In this document: one piece after another, positions 8,541-17,656 of the stretch
How positions within the stretch are numbered: position 1 is the first letter of the stretch
Layout of the letters: every line of letters begins with the position of its first letter
Assembly: GCA_963777625.1 (NCBI GenBank)
Contig: CAVZRO010000011.1
Coordinates: forward strand, 368,497-432,496
Origin: DATDIC01 sp963777625
GTDB lineage: Bacteria; Pseudomonadota; Alphaproteobacteria; Acetobacterales; Acetobacteraceae
Reading direction: 5' to 3'
Length of the DNA stretch: 64,000 bases
Program-made: the position numbers and the translations under genes
Notes under the pieces: model-generated
Seen by the model: the letters and a program-made list of their open reading frames with translations, nothing else
Told to the model about the DNA's origin: nothing
Database searches by the model: none

Positions 8541-9623
8541 TCACACGCCGTCGCCGTCCGGCCAGTCAGACGGCAGATCGATCCTTACCTCCGGCGCACC
8601 GTCGCCGGCGATCACCGTTCCGATGCGGAACACGGTCTCTCCTTCGCGGGTCAGCACCGTGGTCGCGGCGGCGGCATCGGTGACGACCAGGGCCATCCCG
8701 ATACCGCAGTTGAATACGCGCAGCATCTCGTCCGGCGCGATATTGCCGGTGCGGGCCAGCCAGCCGAACACCGGCGGCACCGGCCAGTCCGGCTGCAGCA
8801 GCGCGGACGTGCCCGGCGGCAACATGCGCGGCAGGTTTCCCGGCAAGCCGCCGCCGGTGACGTGCGCCGCGGCCTTCAGCAAGCCGGCGCGGTGCAGCTT
8901 CAGCAGCGTCGCTACGTAAATGCGGGTGGGCGTCATCACGGCCTCGCCGAAGGTGCCGCCACCGGTGAAGGGCGCCGGTTGGCTCCAGCCGAGCCCGCTT
9001 GCAGCCGCCACCCGCCGCATCAGCGAGAACCCGTTGGAATGCAGGCCGGCGCTGGCCAGTCCCAGGATCGGGTCGCCGGGCTGGACGTCGCGCGGCAGCA
9101 TGGCGGTACGCTCCGCCGCGCCCACCGCGAATCCGGCGAGGTCGTAGTCGCCGGTCGCGTACAGACCGGGCATTTCGGCGGTCTCGCCGCCCACCAGCGC
9201 ACAGCCGGCTTCACGGCAGCCGGTCGCGATTCCGGCAATCACCTCACGCGCCGCAGCGACCTCGATCCGGCCGGCCGCGAAATAGTCCAGGAAGAACAGC
9301 GGCTCGGCACCCTGCACCACCAGGTCGTTGACGCACATCGCGACCAGGTCGATGCCGACTTTGTCGTGCAGGCCGGTTTCGACGGCAACTTTCAGTTTGG
9401 TGCCGACACCATCGGTGGTCGCGACCAGAATGGGGTCCGTGAAGCCCGCCGCCTTGAGATCGAACAGCGCGCCGAATCCACCCAACCCGCCAATCACCCC
9501 CGGCCGCGCGGTGGCGCGTGCCAGCGGCTTGATTGCTTCCACCAGGGCATCGCCTGCCTCGATGTCCACCCCGGCCGCGCGGTAGGTCGATCGCGCCGGA
9601 ATTGCGTTATGTCCACTGGTCAC
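8541..9623 (-). CDS. purM: Phosphoribosylformylglycinamidine cyclo-ligase (AIR synthetase)
   Basis: A 360-aa enzyme closing the imidazole ring in purine synthesis. I chose GTG 9623 because a GAGGGG ribosome site lies 5 nt upstream and the protein then starts just before the family N terminus (TYRAAGVDIEAGDALVE). Family marks are GGFGALFDL, TDGVGTKLK, CVNDLVVQGAEPLFFLDYFA, VGGETAEMPG and GGGLPGNLPRMLP. Codons further upstream (to 9743) remain open but encode low-complexity basic sequence unlike the family. It is transcribed towards purN and divergent from the phosphatidyltransferase gene. Confidence 0.95.
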   Translation of the reverse strand: MTSGHNAIPARSTYRAAGVDIEAGDALVEAIKPLARATARPGVIGGLGGFGALFDLKAAGFTDPILVATTDGVGTKLKVAVETGLHDKVGIDLVAMCVNDLVVQGAEPLFFLDYFAAGRIEVAAAREVIAGIATGCREAGCALVGGETAEMPGLYATGDYDLAGFAVGAAERTAMLPRDVQPGDPILGLASAGLHSNGFSLMRRVAAASGLGWSQPAPFTGGGTFGEAVMTPTRIYVATLLKLHRAGLLKAAAHVTGGGLPGNLPRMLPPGTSALLQPDWPVPPVFGWLARTGNIAPDEMLRVFNCGIGMALVVTDAAAATTVLTREGETVFRIGTVIAGDGAPEVRIDLPSDWPDGDGV

Positions 9624-9763
9624 GGAGCCCCTCGATAGGCTACGCCTTGCCGCGCGGCTCCCGCTCCGGTGCCGGGGCGTGCAAGGCGGGTGAAAGGTGG
9701 CGGAAACAACCATAGGCCCGACCTGGGCGCAACGGCGGCGCAATTCTGCCGCGCCGGAGGCAA

Positions 9764-10345
9764 ATGGTGCCTGACGGCGGCCATCTGGAACGGGCGCCTT
9801 CCTCCGCGCTGCTGACGATTCCCAACGCCATCAGTTTTTCGCGGCTGTGCGCGGTGCCCCTGGCCTGCTGGCTGGTGATCGGCGGCCGGCTTGGCATCGC
9901 GTTCCTGCTGTTCGTGGCGGCCGGCATCTCGGACGCGGTGGATGGCTGGCTCGCCCGCCGCAACGGCGGCGGCAACGGCGTCGGCGCGATGCTCGACGCA
10001 TTGGCGGACAAATCGCTGCTCGTCACCATGTATGTGACCCTGGCCGCGGTCAACGAGATGCCTGACTGGCTGGCGATCCTGGTGGTGTTCCGCGACCTGG
10101 TGATCGTCGGCGGGGTCATCCTTCTGGGGCTGCTGGGACAGCCGGTCGCAATCCGGCCGCTATTTGTTTCAAAGGTCAACACGACGCTGCAGATCATGCT
10201 GGTCGCGGTCACGCTGTTCCTGAACGGGTTTGAAGTGGTGCTGCCCGGTGCCACCCCGCTGCTGCTGGCGCTCACCTGGGCGGTAGCGGCGAGCACGCTG
10301 GCCTCGGGCGCGGCCTATGTCTGGAAATCGGTGCGGGTGCGATGA
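9764..10345 (+). CDS. CDP-alcohol phosphatidyltransferase family membrane protein
   Basis: A 193-aa integral membrane enzyme. The catalytic signature D-x2-DG-x2-AR-x8-G-x3-D-x3-D is complete in SDAVDGWLARRNGGG followed by GAMLDALADK. Several hydrophobic helices surround it. Members make phosphatidylglycerol-phosphate or cardiolipin-type products; substrate choice cannot be read from the sequence. Its stop overlaps the next start (ATGA at 10342-10345), so translation of the pair is coupled. Confidence 0.85.
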   Translation: MVPDGGHLERAPSSALLTIPNAISFSRLCAVPLACWLVIGGRLGIAFLLFVAAGISDAVDGWLARRNGGGNGVGAMLDALADKSLLVTMYVTLAAVNEMPDWLAILVVFRDLVIVGGVILLGLLGQPVAIRPLFVSKVNTTLQIMLVAVTLFLNGFEVVLPGATPLLLALTWAVAASTLASGAAYVWKSVRVR

Positions 10346-11571
10346 GGCTGACCCGCCGAGGCCTGGGCGCGCCCTTGCCCACCCTTGCCAGCGACCTGAC
10401 TGAGTTGGATACCGAACCAGTAGCGGACGCGGCGCCCCCGGCTGATACGCCGGTGCAGACTATCGCTGCTCCGGCCGAGCCGCCGCCGCGGTTGCAAGCG
10501 ACGCGCGGTCAGCGGGTCGCGCTGGGTATCGGCCTGCTGGTGGCGGCCTGGCTCGTGCTGCAACTGTTTGCCGGCGTGCTGGCGCCGTTCGTGGCCGCCG
10601 CCGTGCTCGCCTACGTCCTCGACCCGCCGACTTCCCGGCTGAACCGGCTCGGGTTGCCGCGCTGGGTGGCCGCGCTGATCATGGTGCTGGCGACGATCGC
10701 CGCCGTGCTGCTGTTCGCGCTGCTGCTCTATCCGCTGATCCTGTCGCAGATCGGCCTGTTTCTCGGCCGCATCCCACAATATGTGCAGCTTCTGCAGCAC
10801 TGGGCCAGCAAGCTCGTCGCCGATCTGCAGCAGAATTTCGGCTCCGATGTGGTCAACGGCAAGCTGCAGGACCTGGTCAGCAGCCAGGCCGGCAACATGC
10901 TGACTTTCCTGGCCGGCGCCCTGACCGGGCTGATCAGTGGCGGATTCGCCCTGTTCAACGTGCTGACCTTGGCGGTGGTCACGCCGGTCGTCGCGTTCTA
11001 CCTGCTGCGCGACTGGCCGCGGATGCTGGCGATGATCGATAGCTGGCTGCCGCGCCGCTACGCCGCCGTGGTCCGCGCCCAGGCGCGCGAGGTGGACCGC
11101 ATCCTGTCCGCGTGGGTACGCGGCCAGGCGCTGTGCTGCTTGCTGCTGGCGCTGTACTACGCGCTGGCACTCAGCCTTGCCGGGCTGGACCTTGGCCTGA
11201 TCGTCGGGCTGGCGGCGGGGCTGCTGTCGTTCATTCCCTATGTCGGCTCGATCACCGGCGGCGTGACGGCGCTGGCGCTGGCCACGGCCCAGTTCCCGAC
11301 CTGGCGTGGCGTGATCGGGATCGCCGGCGTGCTGGTTTTGGGGCAGGTGCTGGAGGGGTATGTGATCTATCCCCGGTTCCTTGGCGACCGGGTGGAGCTG
11401 CCGGCGGTCTGGGTGATCTTCGCGCTGTTTGCCGGCGGGGCGGCGTTCGGCTTCCTGGGGGTGATGCTGGCGGTGCCGGTTGCAGCGACGATCGGCGTGC
11501 TGTGCCGGTTCTGGTTGCGGCGCTACATGCAAAGCCCACTCTATCTGGACCCGCCGCCGGCGCAGCACTGA
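10342..11571 (+). CDS. AI-2E/PerM family transporter
   Basis: A 409-aa multi-pass membrane protein. A Pro/Ala-rich cytosolic N terminus is followed by paired helices, the conserved loops PFVAAAVLAYVLDPP and VVTPVVAFYLLRDWPRM, and a C-terminal bundle with SFIPYVGSITGGVTALAL and the motif GQVLEGYVIYPRFLGDRVEL. This is the PerM/YdiK fold, often called AI-2E but with uncertain cargo. It sits second in a probable operon that continues to hda. Confidence 0.85.
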   Translation: MRLTRRGLGAPLPTLASDLTELDTEPVADAAPPADTPVQTIAAPAEPPPRLQATRGQRVALGIGLLVAAWLVLQLFAGVLAPFVAAAVLAYVLDPPTSRLNRLGLPRWVAALIMVLATIAAVLLFALLLYPLILSQIGLFLGRIPQYVQLLQHWASKLVADLQQNFGSDVVNGKLQDLVSSQAGNMLTFLAGALTGLISGGFALFNVLTLAVVTPVVAFYLLRDWPRMLAMIDSWLPRRYAAVVRAQAREVDRILSAWVRGQALCCLLLALYYALALSLAGLDLGLIVGLAAGLLSFIPYVGSITGGVTALALATAQFPTWRGVIGIAGVLVLGQVLEGYVIYPRFLGDRVELPAVWVIFALFAGGAAFGFLGVMLAVPVAATIGVLCRFWLRRYMQSPLYLDPPPAQH

Positions 11572-11585
11572 GCAGGAGCTATCTC

Positions 11586-12011
11586 GTGTCCGATCGAACA
11601 TGGCCTTCGCATCACTGGATCGCCAACGTGCTGAGCCTGCTGCGTTTCGTGGCGGGCCTGTGCTTCATGGAACACGGACTATCGAAACTATTCGGAATTC
11701 CAGCGGCTTTTCCGGGCCACGTGGCGGGATTGCTGCTGGCCGCCGGCCTGATCGAGTCGATCGGCGGCCTGCTGGTCTGCATCGGGCTGCTGACCCGCCC
11801 CGCCGCGTTCATCATGTCCGGCGAGATGGCGCTCGGTTATTTCATGTTTCATGCGCCGAAATCGCCCTTCCCGCTGGTCAATGGCGGCGACGGGGCGGTC
11901 CTGTATTGTTTCATTTTCCTCTATCTGGCGTTTGCCGGCGGCGGTGCATGGAGCCTGGACCGGCTGATCGCCGGACCCCATTCGTGGCTTGCCGGACCAG
12001 AGGCCACGTGA
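11586..12011 (+). CDS. DoxX family membrane protein
   Basis: A 141-aa protein with a GTG start at 11586, chosen for the AGGAG ribosome site 8 nt upstream and for starting just before the first helix. It has four hydrophobic segments with the DoxX marks RFVAGLCFMEHGLSKLFG and AAGLIESIGGLLVCIGLLTR, plus GYFMFHAPKSPFPLVNGGD. DoxX relatives are small quinone- or thiol-linked membrane proteins, and the exact role is unknown. It lies 14 bp after the PerM-like gene and 17 bp before hda. Confidence 0.8.
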   Translation: MSDRTWPSHHWIANVLSLLRFVAGLCFMEHGLSKLFGIPAAFPGHVAGLLLAAGLIESIGGLLVCIGLLTRPAAFIMSGEMALGYFMFHAPKSPFPLVNGGDGAVLYCFIFLYLAFAGGGAWSLDRLIAGPHSWLAGPEAT

Positions 12012-12028
12012 TCGGTCGTTGAGCTGCC

Positions 12029-12691
12029 GTGCGCGAAGCACGCCAGCTCCCGCTGCCCTTCGTCCACCGCCCCGAATTCGTGGACGACCTGCTGCGGGCA
12101 GCATCCAACGAGGACGCCCTGACGTGGTCATCCCGCCCGCAGGACTGGCCGGGCGGTCGGCTGGCCGTCTGGGGCGCGGAGGGCTGCGGCAAGACGCACC
12201 TGCTGCATTGGTGGGCCGGGCGCGTCGGGGCGAGGTATCTGTGCGGCCCTGTGCTGCGGATGGAAATGCCGGCAACCGGGCTGGCAATCGACGATGCGGA
12301 TGCGGTGCCGGACCCGTCGGCATTGCTGCACACCCTGAACGCGGCGGCGGAAGCGAGGCTGCCGGTGCTGCTGGCGGCCCGCCGGCCACCCGGACGCTGG
12401 CCGGTGGAGCTGCCCGACCTCGCCAGCCGGTTGCGGGCGACAATGGCGGTGGAGATCGGTCCAGCCGAGGACACGCTGTTGCAAGCGCTGTTCGCCCGGC
12501 TGCTGAGCGAACGGCAGATTGCCGTTCCGGCCTGCCTGCAGGACTGGATCAGGCTGCGCCTGCCGCGCACACCCGCCGCGCTGCGCGAAGCCGCGGCCCG
12601 GTTGGACCGCGCGGGTTTGGCCACCGGCCGGGCGATAACCCGGTCATTGGCGGCGGCAGTGCTTGAAGGGCTGGACGATCGCGACTGCTGA
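12029..12691 (+). CDS. hda: Hda/DnaA-domain regulator of replication initiation
   Basis: A 220-aa DnaA-like ATPase with a GTG start at 12029. The N-terminal QLPLPF (residues 6-11) is the beta-clamp binding peptide typical of Hda. The Walker A is GAEGCGKTHLL (49-59) and a Walker B-like GLAIDDAD follows. The DnaA DNA-binding domain IV is absent, as in Hda. The protein stimulates hydrolysis of DnaA-bound ATP on the sliding clamp. Location after PerM-like and phosphatidyltransferase genes is the usual alphaproteobacterial order. Confidence 0.85.
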   Translation: MREARQLPLPFVHRPEFVDDLLRAASNEDALTWSSRPQDWPGGRLAVWGAEGCGKTHLLHWWAGRVGARYLCGPVLRMEMPATGLAIDDADAVPDPSALLHTLNAAAEARLPVLLAARRPPGRWPVELPDLASRLRATMAVEIGPAEDTLLQALFARLLSERQIAVPACLQDWIRLRLPRTPAALREAAARLDRAGLATGRAITRSLAAAVLEGLDDRDC

Positions 12692-13140
12692 ACCGGTGAA
12701 ACGGATCAGCGCGTCACGTCGCTGGAGGCGTCGCTGCCGGTTCCGCCTGATACCAACCACCGTGAAGGAAGACCCATTCCCCTCCCCCGTCATCCCCGCA
12801 CCCATGTTGTCATTCCCGCTCCCATGTTGTCATTCCCGCGAAAGCGGGAATCCAGACAAACCCTCGGAATTTCGTGGGCTCTCGCCTGGATACCCACCTT
12901 CGCGCGCCTTCGCGGGCATGACGGATCCAGAGTCTTCGTCCGTGCAGTGCCGGTTGCGCCGATCCTCAGGCCGCCCGAGAGATTGCGGAACCTCCGCGCG
13001 AATCTCTGCGCCTATTGCGTTGCTTCATTCTTGCCGCGTGCCGGCCTGCCCGTTGTCGGCACCGGACACCGCGTAGTGCGGCACTGCCTGGTCATGCGCG
13101 AACCGCCAGACGAAGCGCGCGACGCCCCGGAACCCGGCGG
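12692..13140. repeat. Gene-free spacer holding dispersed repeat R1
   Basis: The 449-bp gap between hda and the convergent SDR gene has no convincing gene. From about 12780 to 12945 it carries R1: the short direct repeat CCCATGTTGTCATTCCCGC, then CATTCCCGCGAAAGCGGGAA, the spacer with CTCGGAATTTCG, a second imperfect stem (CGCGCGCCTTCGCGGGCATG) and the tail GAGTCTTCGTCC. The rest shows nothing I can name. Confidence 0.7.
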
Positions 13141-13923
13141 TCAATCGTCCTTGGCCGCCACGGTGCCTGCCGTCGTACCACCGTCGATCACCAGCGTCTG
13201 GCCGGTCACGAAACTCCCCGCGGCCGAGGCCAGAAAGATCGCCGCTCCGGCAATCTCGTCTGGCTCCCCGATCCGCTGCAGCGGCGTGGTCCGCGTACGT
13301 CGGCGATATAGATCCGGATCCTCCCACAACGCGCGGGCAAAGTCCGTCCGCACCAATCCCGGTGCGATCGCGTTGGCGCGGATGTTCCTCGGTCCCCATT
13401 CGACGCAGATATTGCGCGCCAACTGCATGTCCGCCGCCTTGGAGATCGCATATAGTCCAAGCTGCGCCGAGCCGCGCAGACCGCCGATGGACGAGATGAT
13501 GATCACCGATCCGCCGCCGCGTTCGGCCATTTGCGGCAGCACCATGTTGCACAGCCAGAAATTGCTGCGGACATTGGCACCCATCACGCGTTCATAGACC
13601 TCGTCGGAGGCACCGGCCGCCGGACCCAGGTACGGATTCACCGCCGCGTTGCACACCAGCACATCGATCCCGCCCCAGTGCGCGACGGTGCGATCGACCA
13701 GCGCGCGCAATTCCTGCTTGCGGCCGATATGGCAGGGGACAACGATCGCCTCGCCGCCACGCACGCGGATGCCGGACGCCACCGCCTCGCAAGCGTCCGG
13801 CTTGCGGCTGGAAACCACGACCCGGGCACCGTGCTCCGCCATGCGTTCGGCGATCGCGCGCCCGATGCCCTTGCTCGAACCGGTAACGACCGCAACTTTG
13901 CCGGTCAGGTCGAACAGCGACAT
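13141..13923 (-). CDS. SDR family NAD(P)-dependent oxidoreductase
   Basis: A 260-aa classical short-chain dehydrogenase. ATG 13923 is preferred because of the GGAGAGG ribosome site and because the Rossmann motif (TGSSKGIG, residues 14-21) then lies at its normal place. The catalytic set is visible as S144/S145, Y158 and K162 (YAISK); NAA is at 92-94. FLASAAGSFVTGQTLVIDGG is the usual C-terminal signature. The substrate cannot be inferred, and the gene stands alone between a repeat spacer and motA. Confidence 0.85.
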   Translation of the reverse strand: MSLFDLTGKVAVVTGSSKGIGRAIAERMAEHGARVVVSSRKPDACEAVASGIRVRGGEAIVVPCHIGRKQELRALVDRTVAHWGGIDVLVCNAAVNPYLGPAAGASDEVYERVMGANVRSNFWLCNMVLPQMAERGGGSVIIISSIGGLRGSAQLGLYAISKAADMQLARNICVEWGPRNIRANAIAPGLVRTDFARALWEDPDLYRRRTRTTPLQRIGEPDEIAGAAIFLASAAGSFVTGQTLVIDGGTTAGTVAAKDD

Positions 13924-14002
13924 GCCGCCTCTCCGTCTGTCTGCATCAGTGCTGGATTGGTCAGTATTCGGCGGACCGGCCGGCGTCAATCGCCGCCGCC
14001 GC

Positions 14003-14869
14003 TCAGGCGACCTGGATCGTGCTCACCGCCTGCTCCAGCTCCTGGAAGCTCGGCATATACTCGTTGGGAACCATCTTGCGCCCGGATTCTACGCTGACCT
14101 GCGGCGCGTTGCCGTGCAGATGCGTCACCAGCACGGCTCGGATCACCTCGTAGAATTTCGCATCCTCCTCCACCACGGTGCGCAAGCGGGACGCCAGCGG
14201 GCCGGCCAGGCCGTAGGCGAGCAACACACCCAGGAACGTGCCGCACAGCGCGCTGCCGATCATTCCGCCCAGCACCGCCGGCGGCTGATCGATGTGCGAC
14301 ATCGTCTTGATCACCCCCAGCACGGCGGCGACGATACCCAGCGCCGGCAACCCGTCGGCCATGGTCTGCAGCGCATTCGCTCCATGCAGCTCCTCGCTGA
14401 GGGTTTTCTTCAGCTCGCGCGCCATCACGTCTTCGATCTGGTTGGGATCGTCGGCGTTCATGCCCACCATGCGCAGATAATCACAGATCATCGAGCGGGC
14501 GAACGGGTTGCCCTGAATGACGGGAAACTTCTGGAAAATGGCGCTCTCGTCCGGCTTTTCGATATGCGACTCGAGCGCCATGGCGCCCTTCGTGCTGGCC
14601 AGACGCATCAGCGCATAGAGCAGGCTCAGCAGCTCCACGTATTCCGGCTGGGCAAACGAGGCTCCACGGATCGCCTTCGTCAGGCCGCCCATGGTGTGCC
14701 GCATGTGATGCACGCTGTTGGCCATCACGAAAGTGCCCAGGGCGGCGCCGCCGATCGTCATCATCTCGAACGGCAGCGCCTCCGCCAGCACGCCGATGCT
14801 GCCGCCGGAGACAGCATAGCTGCCGAACACGCAGGCGAGCAGAAAGCCGAAGCCGCCGATCGTCAGCAT
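14003..14869 (-). CDS. motA: Flagellar motor stator protein MotA
   Basis: A 288-aa protein from ATG 14869, normal MotA length. It shows two N-terminal helices, the cytoplasmic domain with MRHTMGGLTKAIRGASFAQP, and the second helix pair beginning GLPALGIVAAVLGVIKTMSH and GGMIGSALCGTFLGVLLAYG. With MotB it forms the proton channel that drives the flagellar rotor. It is transcribed 7 bp after motB, so the operon order here is motB-motA. No other flagellar gene is in the window. Confidence 0.93.
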   Translation of the reverse strand: MLTIGGFGFLLACVFGSYAVSGGSIGVLAEALPFEMMTIGGAALGTFVMANSVHHMRHTMGGLTKAIRGASFAQPEYVELLSLLYALMRLASTKGAMALESHIEKPDESAIFQKFPVIQGNPFARSMICDYLRMVGMNADDPNQIEDVMARELKKTLSEELHGANALQTMADGLPALGIVAAVLGVIKTMSHIDQPPAVLGGMIGSALCGTFLGVLLAYGLAGPLASRLRTVVEEDAKFYEVIRAVLVTHLHGNAPQVSVESGRKMVPNEYMPSFQELEQAVSTIQVA

Positions 14870-14876
14870 GGCCGCG

Positions 14877-16040
14877 TCACGGGCCGGAGACCGCCTCTCC
14901 CGCACCGGTGAGCGCCGCACCGGCAGGCGCCGCGCCAGCGGGCGCGGCGCCAGCGGCCGCGGTACCAGTGCCGCGCAGCACCAGGATCGCGATCCGCCGG
15001 TTTGCCGCCGCCAGCGGATCGGCCGGCAGCAGCAGATCGTGATCGGCGTGCCCGGTCACTTCCTGCAGCCGCGCTTCCGGCAGTCCGGACGCAATCAACA
15101 TGCGCCGCGCCGCATTGGCCCGCTCCGTCGACAATTCCCAGTTGGTCATCGCCGGCCCGGGATACGGCGCTGCATCGGTGTGGCCACCGATCGAAATCTG
15201 CTCCGGCAGGTGGATCAGCACTGGCGCGATTTTGCTCAGCAACAGCCGCGCGGCGTCGTTCGGAACCGCCGAGCCCAACGCGAACATCGCCTGCTTCTGC
15301 GTGTCCAGCAGTTGAATGCGAAGGCCGGCGGGGGTCACGTCGATCGCCAGGTGCTGCGCGAGTCCGGCCAGTGCCGGATCGTTCTGCACCGCCAGTTTGA
15401 GCTGCTCCGCCGCCGCGTCGAGCTGCTTCGCTTCCTGCGCCGCCGCATCGCGCTGTTTCGCCTGCTGTACCGCCGCATCGTGCTGCGCACCGGGGCTGTC
15501 GGGCTTCGAGGCATGCGCCAGGCCGGCCGTTTCCGGCTCGGAAACCGGTCGCAAGGTTTGCTGGAGATGCGGCCGAAGCCCGGTATGCCCCAGCAGGGTC
15601 GCTGCCTGGGTGCTGCCTGATCCATCAAAACCGGTTGCCGCGCGCGGCGGCGGCTGATTGGGGCGGCCGGGCAATTCGGAGTCGGGCTCGTCCTGGTTGT
15701 CGAGCACCGGGCGCTGGCCGAGCGTGATCTGCACGGCCCCGCGATCCGACACCAGAGCCCCGTTCTCGAATGCCGTGCGGCCCCCGAACGGCTGGCCGGT
15801 GCCCGAGGAGTTGTGGCTCAACATATTGCTCGGGCTGAAATAGTCGGCCAGGCCCTTGCGCTGATCCTCGGTGGTGGCATTCATCAGCCACATCAGCAGG
15901 AAAAACGCCATCATCGCCGTCACGAAGTCGGCGTAGGCCACCTTCCAGGCCCCGCCATGCGACGTGTGCTCCGCGGCCTCCTCCCGGCGAATGATCGGCG
16001 CGGCGCCTTTCTTGTTGTTCCTGTCCTGCTTCGAGCGCAT
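14877..16040 (-). CDS. motB: Flagellar motor protein MotB
   Basis: A 387-aa protein, longer than the usual 250-310 aa. The N-terminal channel helix AYADFVTAMMAFFLLMWLMN carries the proton-binding Asp (YAD). The OmpA-like peptidoglycan-binding domain shows SIGGHTDAAPYPGPAMTNWE and STERANAARRMLIASGLPEA. The extra length is a long linker rich in Gln/Ala/Lys (QAKQRDAAAQEAKQLDAAAE) and an Ala/Gly/Pro tail with the repeat AGAAPAGAAPAGAA. Start 16040 is chosen because it opens directly into the Lys-rich leader; 16070 is possible. Confidence 0.92.
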   Translation of the reverse strand: MRSKQDRNNKKGAAPIIRREEAAEHTSHGGAWKVAYADFVTAMMAFFLLMWLMNATTEDQRKGLADYFSPSNMLSHNSSGTGQPFGGRTAFENGALVSDRGAVQITLGQRPVLDNQDEPDSELPGRPNQPPPRAATGFDGSGSTQAATLLGHTGLRPHLQQTLRPVSEPETAGLAHASKPDSPGAQHDAAVQQAKQRDAAAQEAKQLDAAAEQLKLAVQNDPALAGLAQHLAIDVTPAGLRIQLLDTQKQAMFALGSAVPNDAARLLLSKIAPVLIHLPEQISIGGHTDAAPYPGPAMTNWELSTERANAARRMLIASGLPEARLQEVTGHADHDLLLPADPLAAANRRIAILVLRGTGTAAAGAAPAGAAPAGAALTGAGEAVSGP

Positions 16041-16109
16041 GAGCGTCCATGCCGTGCTGAGGCGCCACACTGCCCGCGGCAGATTAACTCGATGCTAACC
16101 GACCCTTAC

Positions 16110-16144
16110 GGCGGACGACAGTTCCCGGCGGCGGACGACAGTTC
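16110..16144. promoter_or_regulatory. Pair of 15-bp direct repeats upstream of the Lrp-type gene
   Basis: GGCGGACGACAGTTC occurs at 16110-16124 and again at 16130-16144. The repeats start 20 bp apart, about two turns of the helix, within the 161-bp spacer shared by the divergent motB and Lrp-type genes. Side-by-side binding by a dimeric regulator is plausible. It could equally be a chance short duplication. Confidence 0.35.
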
Positions 16145-16201
16145 GGGCTTGGCAGTTCAGGGCTGGTGCAACAATATTGCGCCGTAACCCAGCACGCCGG
16201 T

Positions 16202-16678
16202 ATGAAAATCCCAGCCGAGACCCCTGAGCTCGATGCCATCGACCGCCGCATCCTGGCGGAATTGCAAGCCGACGGCCGCATGACCAACGTGGAGCTGGCG
16301 CGGCGTGCGGGAATCTCCGCCCCGCCCTGCCTGCGGCGCGTGCGGCGGCTGGAGGAGGCCGGGATCATCCGCGGCTATCACGCCGACCCCGACCCGCAGA
16401 AGCTCGGCTGGGAGATCATCTTCTTTGCCGTGGTCGGGCTGGAAAGCCAGCGTGAGGTTGTGCTGGCGGCGTTCGAACAGCTCGTCGGCTCCTGGCCGGA
16501 GGTGCGCGAGTGCCACATGATTCGCGGCGGCGGCGATTTCCTGCTCAAACTGGTGGCGCGCGACACGGCGCATGAGAACCAGCTCACGCAGCGGCTTACC
16601 GGCTCGCCGACCGTCAGCCGGGTGCAGACGCTGCAGACCATCCGCACCAGCCGGCTGCTGGCCGGCGTGCCGTTCTGA
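16202..16678 (+). CDS. Lrp/AsnC family transcriptional regulator
   Basis: A 158-aa protein from ATG 16202. The N-terminal winged helix-turn-helix is LDAIDRRILAELQADGRMTN and ELARRAGISAPPCLRRVRRL. The C-terminal ligand-binding (RAM) domain contains GWEIIFFAVVGLES and the conserved VRECHMIRGGGDFLLKLVARD. Members sense amino acids and often control a neighbouring gene; the adjacent nitroreductase or the divergent motBA operon are candidates. Confidence 0.9.
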   Translation: MKIPAETPELDAIDRRILAELQADGRMTNVELARRAGISAPPCLRRVRRLEEAGIIRGYHADPDPQKLGWEIIFFAVVGLESQREVVLAAFEQLVGSWPEVRECHMIRGGGDFLLKLVARDTAHENQLTQRLTGSPTVSRVQTLQTIRTSRLLAGVPF

Positions 16679-16723
16679 TTTGCCCCGCGCCCTGATTTGC
16701 TTTTACCGCAGGAGGGATTCCAC

Positions 16724-17365
16724 TTGTCCGACAGCACCGACCTGTTCGAGATCATGCGCACCAACCGGTCGATGCGGCGGCTGAAGCCGGATCCGGTGCC
16801 GGACGCCCTGATCGAGAAAGTGCTGGAGGCCGGCGTATGCGCCGCCAACGGCGGCAACACCCAGCGCTGGCGCTTCCTGGTGATCAAGGACAAGGCGATC
16901 AAGCAGGCCGTCCAGGTGCTGTACAAGCGCGCCTTCGATGAGGTAGTCGGGCCGCGTTACCGCAACAGCGCCCCGCCACCGGGCGTCACCGCCGAGCGCT
17001 ATCAACGCCAGCACGCCGCGGTCGAGTACCTGACCGAGCATTTCCACGAGGCGCCGGTTTGGATCGTGGCCTGCCTGGAGGATGCGTCGCCCACCCGCTG
17101 GTCCGGCGCGTCGATCTATCCGGCGGTGCAGAACATGCTGCTGGCGGCACGCGCGCTGGGGCTCGGGGCGACGCTGACCACGCGGCACCTGCTGCATGAG
17201 AAGGCCGCCGAGGCCGCGCTCGGCCTGCCGCGGGGTGTGCATTCCTATGCGATCATTCCGATTGGCTATCCGATGGGGCGGTTCGGCCCGGTCGGTCGCG
17301 GACAGCTCAAGGACGTGGTGTTCCAGGACCGTTGGGGTCAGCCGTTCGCCGCCGCAACATCGTAG
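16724..17365 (+). CDS. Nitroreductase family protein
   Basis: A 213-aa FMN-type oxidoreductase. The TTG at 16724 is the likely start because AGGAGGG lies 8 nt before it; no ATG fits. Family marks are IMRTNRSMRRLKPDPVPD, which binds the FMN phosphate, and GVCAANGGNTQRWRFLVIKD, plus the late GLGATLTTRHL. Substrates vary widely in this family. It follows the Lrp-type regulator by 45 bp in the same direction. Confidence 0.85.
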   Translation: MSDSTDLFEIMRTNRSMRRLKPDPVPDALIEKVLEAGVCAANGGNTQRWRFLVIKDKAIKQAVQVLYKRAFDEVVGPRYRNSAPPPGVTAERYQRQHAAVEYLTEHFHEAPVWIVACLEDASPTRWSGASIYPAVQNMLLAARALGLGATLTTRHLLHEKAAEAALGLPRGVHSYAIIPIGYPMGRFGPVGRGQLKDVVFQDRWGQPFAAATS

Positions 17366-17656
17366 GGCTCGTCATGAAATAACAGAATCAACCGTCATGT
17401 GTGGATGGCCCCCGGCTGGCAAGGGTTTTGTTGCGTGATCTGCGTTGGCGGCCACTTGCGGTCATGTGTCCGGCCTGTTGGCGCGGTGGTTGACCGCAGG
17501 CCCTGATGGGAACCGTGGATCGAGGTCTGATCATTCCCACGGGATCGCGTTGTCCCAAGACGGATGCCAGGTCTCGCTCGATCTGTCGGTTGACCGACAA
17601 TGCCATCACGCTGTTTCACCCTCGCAAGCCTTCCGGTCGCGTCTGCGCGGTTGTGT
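17366..17656. other. Gene-free spacer beside an IS110-type remnant
   Basis: No credible gene. The segment probably contains the end of the degraded IS110/IS1111-type element whose transposase fragment begins at 17657, since these elements carry noncoding ends. No exact boundary can be seen. Confidence 0.4.
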
